Assembly (NCBI RefSeq): GCF_000716445.1
Contig: NZ_JNWK01000094.1
Coordinates: forward strand, 1-19,039
Reading direction: 5' to 3'
From: Streptomyces wedmorensis
GTDB lineage: Bacteria; Actinomycetota; Actinomycetes; Streptomycetales; Streptomycetaceae
DNA length: 19,039 nucleotides
Positions 7,993 through 13,947 of this stretch are shown in pieces; position 1 is the stretch's first letter; every line of letters starts with the position of its first letter. The translations under genes and the position numbers were made by a program. The notes beneath the pieces were generated by a model. That model was not told the origin of the DNA and searched no databases. It saw only the letters and a program-made list of their open reading frames with translations.

Positions 7993-9312
7993 CTACGCGT
8001 GGTGGGGGCGGAGGCGGGCGTGGAGGGCGCGGGCGGAGGCGTCGGTGAGGTTGGCGATCTGGTCGACGATGACGCGCTTGCGGGCGCGGTCGTCGCGGGC
8101 CGCGTCGAACGCGGCCCTGAACTGGGGTTCGAGCCCGTCGGGGGCGCGGACGACGAGCGCATCGGCGAGCTCGGCGACGACGATCCGCTGGTCGGCGCGG
8201 AGGGCCTCCTGCTCGGCGCGCTGCATCACGTAACGGTCGGCGACGGCCTTGAGGACCGCGCACTCGTTGCGCGCCTCGCGGGGCACGACGAGTTCGGCGG
8301 CGTAGCGGGTGAGGCGGCCCGAGCCCCACTTCTGCCGGGTGGCGCCCTCGGCAGCGAGGCAGAAGCGGCCGATGAGCTGGCTGGTGGCGTCCTTGAGGCG
8401 GGCCTGGGCGACGGCCGAGCCGTCGTACCCGTGCGGCCACCACTCCTGGTCGACGAGCCGGTCGAGGGCCTCGGCGAGCTCCTGCGGGTCGGTGTCCTCG
8501 GGTACGTAGCGGCCGATGGCGACGGCGAAGACGTCGGCGCGCTCGGGCTCGGCGAGGAGCAGGTTGGGGTCGATGTGCCCGGCGTGCAGGCCGTCCTCGA
8601 AGTCGTGGACCGAGTAGGCCACGTCGTCGGACCAGTCCATGACCTGGGCCTCGAAGCACTTGCGGTGGGCGGGGGCGCCCTGCCGGATCCATTCGAAGAC
8701 GGGCAGGTCGTCCTCGTACACGCCGAACTTGGGCGAGCCGGGGTCCTCGGGGTGACCGCCGCGCGCCCACGGGTACTTGGTGGCGGCGTCGAGCGCGGCC
8801 CGGGTGAGGTTGAGCCCGACGCTGACGAGCTCCCCGTCGGCGTCCTTCACGAAGCGCTTGGGCTCGATCCGGGTGAGCAGGCGGAGCGACTGGGCGTTCC
8901 CCTCGAAGCCGCCGCAGTCCTTGGCGACGTCGTTGAGTGCCTGTTCGCCGTTGTGCCCGAACGGCGGGTGCCCCATGTCGTGGGAGAGGCAGGCGGCCTC
9001 GACGAGGTCGGGGTCGCAGCCGAGCGCGGCGCCCAGCTCGCGGCCCACCTGCGCGCACTCCAGGGAGTGGGTGAGCCGGGTGCGGGGGCTGGCGTCCCAG
9101 GCGTGGCTCCTGGTGCCGGGCGTGACGACCTGCGTCTTGCCCGCGAGCCTGCGCAGCGCGGCGGAGTGCAGCACGCGGGCGCGGTCGCGCTGGAAGGCGG
9201 TGCGGCCGGGGCGTTTGTCGGGCTCCGCGGCCCAGCGGCCGGTCGCGGCGGAGTCGTAGCCGGGGGTGTCCGTGAGGTCTGCGCTGTCCTTGGTGTCCTC
9301 GATGCCTTCCAT
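7993..9312 (-). CDS. dgt: Deoxyguanosinetriphosphate triphosphohydrolase-like protein (HD-domain dNTPase)
   Basis: A 439-aa HD-superfamily hydrolase that splits dNTPs to nucleosides and triphosphate, trimming nucleotide pools. The signature is intact: [26 protein letters not shown], then TRLTHSLE (H82), [15 protein letters not shown] (H111, D112, H115, H120), and the last metal Asp in [17 protein letters not shown]. The length matches other actinobacterial Dgt proteins. The ATG at 9310-9312 gives MEGIEDTKD, a plausible variable N-terminus; the Shine-Dalgarno is poor (GAGG almost touching the start). It begins 36 bp after the chelatase stop on the same strand. The reductase and dnaG follow in the same direction. 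A dgt-dnaG neighbourhood is also seen in other actinobacteria and fits a shared DNA-replication role. Confidence 0.95.
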   Translation of the reverse strand: MEGIEDTKDSADLTDTPGYDSAATGRWAAEPDKRPGRTAFQRDRARVLHSAALRRLAGKTQVVTPGTRSHAWDASPRTRLTHSLECAQVGRELGAALGCDPDLVEAACLSHDMGHPPFGHNGEQALNDVAKDCGGFEGNAQSLRLLTRIEPKRFVKDADGELVSVGLNLTRAALDAATKYPWARGGHPEDPGSPKFGVYEDDLPVFEWIRQGAPAHRKCFEAQVMDWSDDVAYSVHDFEDGLHAGHIDPNLLLAEPERADVFAVAIGRYVPEDTDPQELAEALDRLVDQEWWPHGYDGSAVAQARLKDATSQLIGRFCLAAEGATRQKWGSGRLTRYAAELVVPREARNECAVLKAVADRYVMQRAEQEALRADQRIVVAELADALVVRAPDGLEPQFRAAFDAARDDRARKRVIVDQIANLTDASARALHARLRPHHA

Positions 9313-9347
9313 GCCTCGAAGGTAACCGGAGGGACCGACAGAAGGCC

Positions 9348-10358
9348 TCAGATGGCGGCGAGTTCCCGCGCGGGGGTGGTGGTGCGGGCCGTGCGGGCGC
9401 GGTCGTAGCGGTGCAGGACGAGGCGGGCGAGGGCCGGGTGGGCGCCGAGCGGGTCGGCCGCGATCCACGGGGTGTGGGCGGCGGCCCGGGTGGCGAAGAG
9501 GCCGGGCGCGGTGAAGCAGGAGGCGACGGCGACCCGGTGCCGGCCCCGGGCGGTCAGCGCCCGGACGGCCTCGGGGACGGTGGGCGCGGCGGCGGACGCG
9601 TACGCGGGGACCACGGGGACGCCGCCGAGGCGCTCGCCGAGCAGTGCGGCGATCCGGCGCGTCTCGGCCCCGGACCGGGGGTCGCGGGAGCCGGCGGAGG
9701 CGAGGACGACGCCGGTGTCGCGCGCGGTCCCGTCCTGCGCCGTCCAGCCGGCCTCGGCGAGCCGGCCGACGAGCGCCTCGACGAGCAGGGGGTGCGCTCC
9801 GAGGGGCTCGGCGACCCGGGCGCGGAGCGCGGGTGTGGCGGCGACCGCCGCCGGCAGGTCGTGGGTGACGTGGTGCCCGGGGGCGAAGAGCAGGGGGACG
9901 AGGACGGCGTCCCGGCCTTCGGCCGCGACGGCCGCGAGCGTGTCGTCGAGCAGCGGGGCGTTCAGCTCGATGTGGGCCAGGCGCACGTCGAGCCCGGGGC
10001 GCAGCTCGCGGACCCGTTCGAGCAGCCTGCTCAGCGTGGCCCGCGCCCGGGGGTCTCTGCTGCCGTGTCCGACGGCGACGAGAGTGGGGGCGGGTGCGGT
10101 CGGCGGGGGCGTGCTCGGGGCGGCCGTGGCGGTGGCGAGCCCGGCGCGGGTGGGCGTGCTCGGGGCGGCGGTCGCGGTGGCGAGCCCCGCGCGGCTCTGC
10201 CCGGCGCGGCTCTGCCCGGCGCGGGTGGGCGTGCTCGGGGCGGCGGTCGCGGTGGCGAGCCCGGCGCGGCTCCGGCCCGCGCGGGCGGGTGCGGTCGGGG
10301 CGGGCGTGGTGGTGGCGAGCCGTGTGCGGCTCTGCCCGGCGAGGGCGGGGTCGTTCAT
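9348..10358 (-). CDS. Sirohydrochlorin chelatase (CbiX/SirB family) with repeat-encoded N-terminal extension
   Basis: A 336-aa protein. From about residue 92 it is a class II chelatase that inserts Fe2+ (siroheme) or Co2+ (cobalamin): [17 protein letters not shown] with metal His98, [15 protein letters not shown], and [16 protein letters not shown] (H162, H163). A second homologous half begins at [14 protein letters not shown] without the His, as is usual for two-domain forms. Residues 1-91 are a low-complexity Ala/Thr/Pro/Arg stretch made of repeats such as [12 protein letters not shown]. The ATG at 10356-10358 follows GAGGAGG. No Met or Val codon occurs between residue 2 and the chelatase core, so the repeats must be translated if this protein is made. 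Siroheme would serve nitrite reductase downstream of NasA (13948-16053). The symbol is left open because sirB and cbiX cannot be separated by sequence here. Confidence 0.88.
   Translation of the reverse strand: MNDPALAGQSRTRLATTTPAPTAPARAGRSRAGLATATAAPSTPTRAGQSRAGQSRAGLATATAAPSTPTRAGLATATAAPSTPPPTAPAPTLVAVGHGSRDPRARATLSRLLERVRELRPGLDVRLAHIELNAPLLDDTLAAVAAEGRDAVLVPLLFAPGHHVTHDLPAAVAATPALRARVAEPLGAHPLLVEALVGRLAEAGWTAQDGTARDTGVVLASAGSRDPRSGAETRRIAALLGERLGGVPVVPAYASAAAPTVPEAVRALTARGRHRVAVASCFTAPGLFATRAAAHTPWIAADPLGAHPALARLVLHRYDRARTARTTTPARELAAI
10111..10350. repeat. In-frame composite minisatellite (30-bp core plus 15-bp modules)
   Basis: Four tandem units start at 10111, 10156, 10231 and 10291. 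Each is a 30-bp core (beginning GTGCTCGGGGCGG on the plus strand; the last unit is more diverged) followed by 1, 3, 2 and 2 modules of 15 bp (types CCGGCGCGGCTCTGC and CCGGCGCGGGTGGGC). Unit lengths of 45, 75, 60 and 60 bp are all multiples of 15, so copy-number change never shifts the chelatase frame. It encodes 10-residue [14 protein letters not shown] blocks and 5-residue AGQSR-like blocks. Confidence 0.9.
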
Positions 10359-10510
10359 CGGTGGGCCTCCTCGTCTTGCTTCCGCTGCCGACGGCCGTCC
10401 GGACGCACCCGGGCGGGCCCCGTCCCGAGTCGGCCGGCGGTCCTTCCCGGCAGCCCGGCCCTTCCCGGCAGCCCGGCGGCGCCGGCGGGCGTGCTGTCCG
10501 GCTCCGTCAT
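10355..10510 (-). CDS. Candidate 51-aa small ORF translationally coupled to the chelatase
   Basis: The ATG at 10508-10510 opens a 52-codon frame ([13 protein letters not shown], then basic and Gly/Pro/Arg-rich, ending [11 protein letters not shown]) whose TGA (10355-10357) overlaps the chelatase ATG as ATGA. A weak AGGA lies 8 bases upstream. The chelatase Shine-Dalgarno is inside its last codons, which is the usual layout for coupling. An 18-bp tandem repeat supplies an internal LPGR duplication. No known family is recognised. A chance open frame in GC-rich leader DNA is possible, but the exact ATGA overlap argues for translation. It may act as a leader peptide. Confidence 0.4.
   Translation of the reverse strand: MTEPDSTPAGAAGLPGRAGLPGRTAGRLGTGPARVRPDGRRQRKQDEEAHR
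10442..10477. repeat. Two perfect 18-bp tandem repeats
   Basis: CCTTCCCGGCAGCCCGGC occurs twice head to tail (10442-10459 and 10460-10477), in frame inside the candidate small ORF. Confidence 0.9.
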
Positions 10511-10742
10511 GGGCCGATCCTGACGGCGGCGCGTTGCCTCGCCGTTTCGGGCGCGTGACGTGTCTTTGCCGCCCGCTCACGCCTCCCGGGGCCCGCCTGC
10601 CAGCCGGGCCCGGGCGCGTCGGCCCGCGGTCCGCGTGCGGTGGTCGGTGTGGCGGCCCGTGGGGTGGGCGCCGAGAATGGGAGGGCCGGACGGGGTGCGT
10701 GACGACGCCCGTGAATCCCGGCAGGGACCCAGGTGATCACGC
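10511..10742. other. Divergent intergenic region between the small ORF/chelatase and the amidotransferase
   Basis: These 232 bases, with the small-ORF segment, make the 384-bp gap between the two divergent genes, so promoters in both directions must lie here. I see no convincing -35/-10 pair, no GlnR pair and no cobalamin-riboswitch core. A GTGATCAC palindrome (10733-10740) overlaps the weak ribosome site of the amidotransferase. Several GC dyads are present but none stands out. Confidence 0.5.
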
Positions 10743-11576
10743 ATGTGCCGATGGCTCGCGTACCGGGGAACGCCGGTGCTGCTCGACACCATCCTCTACC
10801 GGCCGGCCCACTCCCTGATCGACCAGAGCCTGCACTCCAAACTGGGCGTGGAGACCACCAACGGCGACGGGTTCGGCGTCGGCTGGTACTCGGCGCACGA
10901 CGAGACCCCCGCGCTGCTCAGGGACGTCGGCCCGGCCTGGAACAACCGCAATCTGCGGGAACTGGCGGACCACGTCCGGTCCCCGCTGTTCTTCGCTCAC
11001 ATCCGGGCGTCGACCGGTACGGCGGTGCAGCAGTCGAACTGCCACCCGTTCCGGCACGGCCGCTGGATGTTCATGCACAACGGCGCCATCGACGGGTTCC
11101 GCCTGATGCGCCGTGACCTGGTGATGCTCGTCGACCCGGGGCTCTACGCCGACATCGAGGGCACGACGGACTCCGAGGTGATGTTCTTCCTGGCCCTCAC
11201 CTTCGGGCTCGACCGGGACCCGCCCGCCGCCGTCGCCGCGATGGCGGGCGTCGTGGAGCGGGTCGGCCGTGAGCACGGGGTGGAGTTCCCGCTCCAGATG
11301 ACGCTCGCCCTCACCGAAGGCGAGCGCGTCTGGGCCTTCCGCTACTCCACCGCGGGCGCGTCCCGTTCGCTGTTCTACAGCAACCGGGTGGAGACCCTGC
11401 GCAGGCTCCACCCCGACGTCGCGTTCCTGCGGGAGGTGTCCGACGAGACCCGTCTCATCGTGTCCGAGCCCCTCGGCGACCTGCCCGGTGCCTGGAACGA
11501 GGTCCCGGAGAGCAGCTACGGCGTCGTCCAGCCGGGGTCCGACGAGCTCCACGGGTTCGCGCCAACGGCGGCGTGA
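10743..11576 (+). CDS. Class II glutamine amidotransferase domain protein (YafJ/EgtC-like)
   Basis: A 277-aa stand-alone N-terminal-nucleophile glutaminase. Cys2 (after removal of Met from MCRWLAYRG) is the nucleophile. GDGFGVGWY, FFAHIRAST, NCHPFRHGRWMFMHNGAI and TTDSEVMFFLAL are family signatures of the YafJ type, which also includes EgtC, the ergothioneine-pathway hydrolase. No synthase domain is attached, so it may hydrolyse a gamma-glutamyl amide rather than feed ammonia to a fused partner. No egtB or egtD gene is in the window, so EgtC itself is unlikely here. The start at 10743 is fixed by the need for Cys at position 2; AGGTGATC upstream is a modest ribosome site. It converges on the GNAT-like gene with a hairpin between. 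Its substrate is unknown. Confidence 0.92.
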   Translation: MCRWLAYRGTPVLLDTILYRPAHSLIDQSLHSKLGVETTNGDGFGVGWYSAHDETPALLRDVGPAWNNRNLRELADHVRSPLFFAHIRASTGTAVQQSNCHPFRHGRWMFMHNGAIDGFRLMRRDLVMLVDPGLYADIEGTTDSEVMFFLALTFGLDRDPPAAVAAMAGVVERVGREHGVEFPLQMTLALTEGERVWAFRYSTAGASRSLFYSNRVETLRRLHPDVAFLREVSDETRLIVSEPLGDLPGAWNEVPESSYGVVQPGSDELHGFAPTAA

Positions 11577-11580
11577 CGGC

Positions 11581-11597
11581 GGGCCGGTCTCCGGCCC
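11581..11597. terminator. Candidate bidirectional terminator between convergent genes
   Basis: GGGCCGG (11581-11587), loop TCT, CCGGCCC (11591-11597) form a perfect 7-bp stem in the 38-bp gap between the stops of the amidotransferase and GNAT-like genes. It lacks a U-tract, as many actinobacterial terminators do, and could serve both strands. Confidence 0.55.
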
Positions 11598-11614
11598 CGG
11601 TCGACGAGCCGCCG

Positions 11615-12316
11615 TTACGCGCTCAGCCAGACGCGGAGGGGGCCGGTGGCGGTGAAGCCGGCGGCGAGGGCGGGCGGGAGGTCGTCGCCCGACTCGTAGC
11701 CGACGAGGGGGCGGTCGGCGGGGGCGGCGGCGAGGACGCCCGCCCAGGTGACGGAGGGGTCGGTGTCGCCGGTGGCGAAGAGGTTGGAGAGGCCGGTGAC
11801 GGCGCCGCTGTCGCTGAGGACGGCTCCGCCGATGATCCGGCCGTCGTCCGCGTACCCGGCGACGATCGTGGTGGCCTGGTCGGCGAGGAGCTCGGGGCGG
11901 AAGAGCGCCGCGTCGTCGGCGTCGTCGCCGCTCCAGGCGAGCGCCCAGGCGGCGAGTTCGTCCGGGGTGCGGACGGGGCGCCAGTCGCCGGAGGTCCGGG
12001 GGGCGGGGAGGCCGGCGGGGCGGGCGATCCACTGGGCCTCGAAGAGGAGGTGGAAGCCGTGGGCGGCCAGGTCGAGGCGGGCGTAGCTGTCCTTGACGGA
12101 GGCGCCGGGGGTGGTGCGGTCGATGCCGGAGAGGACGTCCTCGACGTCCGCGTCCTCGGTGAGGGTGACGGCGTCCGGGTAGTAGAGGGGCGTGCGGGCG
12201 GCGCTGGTCCAGGCGCGGGGCCCGAAGGTGCCGGAGAGCCCGTGGGCGCGGCACATGGCCTCGCACCAGTCAGCGTTGTTGCGGACCGCGCCCCCGAGGA
12301 CGTCGTTGATGATCAT
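11615..12316 (-). CDS. GNAT-like N-acetyltransferase family protein (uncertain)
   Basis: A 233-aa protein. The C-terminal half resembles a degraded GNAT fold: a central strand pair at TTIVAGYADDGRIIGGAVLSDSG, then PLVGYESGDDLPPALAAGFTATGPLRVWLSA, like the last alpha/beta unit of acetyltransferases where the substrate end is closed. The pyrophosphate loop (Q/R-x-x-G-x-G/A) is not clear, so acetyl-CoA binding is doubtful. The N-terminal 110 residues (WCEAMCRAHG, RTPLYYPDAVTLT, SVKDSYARLDLA) look like an AAC-type N-terminal GNAT half. Two Cys, C18 and C22, are close together. The ATG at 12314-12316 is chosen; its Shine-Dalgarno is weak. It is divergent from the aquaporin gene, 75 bp apart. Function is unknown. 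Confidence 0.7.
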   Translation of the reverse strand: MIINDVLGGAVRNNADWCEAMCRAHGLSGTFGPRAWTSAARTPLYYPDAVTLTEDADVEDVLSGIDRTTPGASVKDSYARLDLAAHGFHLLFEAQWIARPAGLPAPRTSGDWRPVRTPDELAAWALAWSGDDADDAALFRPELLADQATTIVAGYADDGRIIGGAVLSDSGAVTGLSNLFATGDTDPSVTWAGVLAAAPADRPLVGYESGDDLPPALAAGFTATGPLRVWLSA

Positions 12317-12363
12317 GCGCGGATCGTACGGGTCCGCCCCCGTTCCCCTCCCCTCTTTTTTCG

Positions 12364-12378
12364 TTCCGAATCACGGAA
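12364..12378. promoter_or_regulatory. Dyad in AT-rich leader of the aquaporin-like gene
   Basis: TTCCG-AATCA-CGGAA is a 15-bp dyad centred about 21 bp before the ATG, inside the only AT-rich stretch of the area (a T run at about 12355-12361 and GAATATCTTTT after it). It fits a repressor operator overlapping a promoter. No cognate regulator gene is in the window. Confidence 0.4.
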
Positions 12379-12391
12379 TATCTTTTCCGCT

Positions 12392-13114
12392 ATGAGAATG
12401 TCCCCGCCCGCGCTCCCCCGGCGCGCCGCCGCCGAGTTCATCGGCACCGCCGCCCTCGTCGCCGTCGTCGTCGGCTCCGGCATCCGCGCCGACTCCCTCA
12501 GCCAGGACATCGGCGTCCGGCTGCTCGCCAACGCCGCCGCCTCCGCCGTCGGCCTCGGACTGCTGATCGCGCTGATCGGCCCGCTGTCCGGGGCCCACTT
12601 CAACCCCGTCGTGACGCTCTCGGAATGGTGGTCGCGGCGGCCGGAGCGCGGCGGCCGGGAGGCCCTCGCCTACATCGCCGCGCAGCTCGCCGGCGCCGTG
12701 GCGGGCGCCCTGCTCGCCGAGGCCATGTTCGGGCGGGCGCCCGGCGGCTGGGCGACCGAGCCTCGCTCGGCCCTGCACCTGCTGCTCGGGGAGGCCGTCG
12801 CCACCGCGGGCCTCGTCCTCGTCGTGCAGGGCCTGCGGCACATCGGCCGCCCGGGCCTCGCGCCCGTCGCCGTCGCGGGCTACATCGGCGCGGCGATCTG
12901 GTTCACCTCCTCCGGTTCCTTCGCCAACCCGGCGGCCACGCTCGGCCGCGCGTTCTCCGACTCGTTCACCGGCATCGCCCCCGCGTCGGTGCCGGCGTTC
13001 GCGGCCGCCCAGCTGACCGGGATGCTGATCGGCCTGGTCCTGGCCGGTGTGTTGTACGGAACACACCGGGCGTCCGGTGAACCGAACGCCGCCGAAGCGC
13101 GTCGGACGGGGTGA
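12392..13114 (+). CDS. Aquaporin-family (MIP) channel, possible metalloid channel
   Basis: A 240-aa integral membrane channel with six hydrophobic helices and two half-helix loops. The first pore motif is SGAHFNPVVTL (NPV, residues 71-73) and the second is SGSFANPAATLGR (NPA, 179-181). The selectivity-filter Arg that follows NPA in classical aquaporins and glycerol facilitators is Ala here, with Arg only at 186. Variants of this kind, with FSDSFTGIAPASVPAF next to them, are what I recall from the AqpS-like channels of arsenic loci, so metalloid transport is a reasonable guess; no arsR, arsC or arsenite gene is present. ATG 12392 and 12398 are both possible; a Shine-Dalgarno is not evident, and the transcript may be nearly leaderless. 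The next gene starts 71 bp downstream on the same strand. Confidence 0.9.
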   Translation: MRMSPPALPRRAAAEFIGTAALVAVVVGSGIRADSLSQDIGVRLLANAAASAVGLGLLIALIGPLSGAHFNPVVTLSEWWSRRPERGGREALAYIAAQLAGAVAGALLAEAMFGRAPGGWATEPRSALHLLLGEAVATAGLVLVVQGLRHIGRPGLAPVAVAGYIGAAIWFTSSGSFANPAATLGRAFSDSFTGIAPASVPAFAAAQLTGMLIGLVLAGVLYGTHRASGEPNAAEARRTG

Positions 13115-13185
13115 CAGGCCGGCACCGTTCCCCCTCGCCACCGGGGCGACGGCGCCACCGATTCCCGCACCACGGAGGTTCCCGC

Positions 13186-13875
13186 ATGCCGGCTCGGCTC
13201 TCGCGGCTGGTCCCCCGCACCACCCGGGCCCGCCGCCGTACCGTCCAGGCCGTGATGCTGGGCGCGGTCCTCGCGCTCGCCCCCGTCACCTGGATGCACA
13301 CGGCCGCCGCCGGGAAGCTACGCACCACCGCGGACGTGCCTGCCGGGGACGTCGCCGTCGTCTTCGGCGCGGGTCTGTGGAACGGGCGCCCCACGCCGTA
13401 CCTCGCGCACCGGCTCGACACGGCGGCCGAGCTGTACCGCACGGGCAAGGTGCGGGTCCTGCTGGTCACCGGCGACAACAGCAGGACCGCATACGACGAG
13501 CCGAGCGCCATGCGCGCCTACCTCGCCGCGCGCGGGGTGCCGGACGGACGGATCGTCAGCGACTACGCGGGCTTCGACACCTGGGACTCCTGCGTCCGGG
13601 CCCGGAAGGTGTTCGGCGTCGACCGGGCCGTCCTCGTCACCCAGGACTTCCACATCAAGCGGGCCGTCGCGCTGTGCGGCCGGGCGGGCGTGGACGCGTA
13701 CGGCGTGGGGGTCGCCGAGCCCCACGACCGCACCTGGTACTACGGCACCACCCGGGAGCTCTTCGCGGCGGGCAAGGCCGCCCTGGACGCCGGACTGCGG
13801 CCCGACCCGCACTTCCTCGGGCCGCGGGAGAACGGCGTCACCGAGGCCCTCTCCTCACCTCGTGACCTGCCGTGA
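13186..13875 (+). CDS. SanA/YdcF-like DUF218 membrane-anchored protein
   Basis: A 229-aa protein with a basic N-terminus and one signal-anchor helix (about residues 21-42, AVMLGAVLALAPVTWMH), then a DUF218 (ElyC/SanA/YdcF) domain outside the membrane: VAVVFGAGLWNGRPTPYLAHRLDTA, VLLVTGDNSRTAYDEPSAMRAYL, YAGFDTWDSCVRARKVFG and AVLVTQDFHIKRAVALC. The acidic and His residues at GDNS, DTWDS and TQDFH are the conserved family set. SanA in enterobacteria affects envelope barrier function and vancomycin tolerance; the chemistry is not settled. The ATG at 13186 is chosen over the longer open frame because GGAGG (13174-13178) lies 7 bases upstream and the membrane helix then has the usual short cytoplasmic tail. 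A Cys pair (C141, C164 by my count) is present. Confidence 0.9.
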   Translation: MPARLSRLVPRTTRARRRTVQAVMLGAVLALAPVTWMHTAAAGKLRTTADVPAGDVAVVFGAGLWNGRPTPYLAHRLDTAAELYRTGKVRVLLVTGDNSRTAYDEPSAMRAYLAARGVPDGRIVSDYAGFDTWDSCVRARKVFGVDRAVLVTQDFHIKRAVALCGRAGVDAYGVGVAEPHDRTWYYGTTRELFAAGKAALDAGLRPDPHFLGPRENGVTEALSSPRDLP

Positions 13876-13898
13876 GCTGAGCGGAGAGCACCGCGCCC

Positions 13899-13925
13899 GT
13901 AATACGCGGCGCCGCCCCGCGTAAC
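13899..13925 (+). promoter_or_regulatory. GlnR-like nitrogen-control box upstream of nasA
   Basis: GTAAT (13899-13903) and GTAAC (13921-13925) are 22 bp apart, the a1-a2 spacing of actinobacterial GlnR boxes (GTnAC-n6-GAAAC-n6 repeated). The b half-sites (CGCCG, GACGC) are poor. The second site ends 22 bp before the nasA ATG. No Shine-Dalgarno precedes nasA; if the mRNA is leaderless, CATGCT (13936-13941) is a possible -10 and the box would overlap the -35 region. GlnR activation of nitrate assimilation is established in streptomycetes. Confidence 0.55.
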
Positions 13926-13947
13926 ACTCCGGACGCATGCTGGCCGC

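Noticed and set aside
10111..10350. CRISPR array
   Set aside because: Units are contiguous without unique spacers, all are multiples of 15 bp, and they continue the chelatase frame.
10359..10580. Chelatase start upstream at 10580 giving 410 residues
   Set aside because: The GAGGAGG ribosome site sits just before 10358, and the upstream stretch in that frame is Arg/Gly low complexity without a ribosome site. A different frame there gives the coupled small ORF.
10359..10742. Cobalamin riboswitch upstream of the chelatase
   Set aside because: I could not find the conserved B12-box or core sequences on the minus strand. GCCTGCC-like words occur but without the expected context.
13111..13185. 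SanA-like gene starting at 13111, overlapping the aquaporin stop
   Set aside because: GGAGG lies 7 bases before the ATG at 13186, and the extra N-terminal residues are Arg/His/Pro-rich filler.
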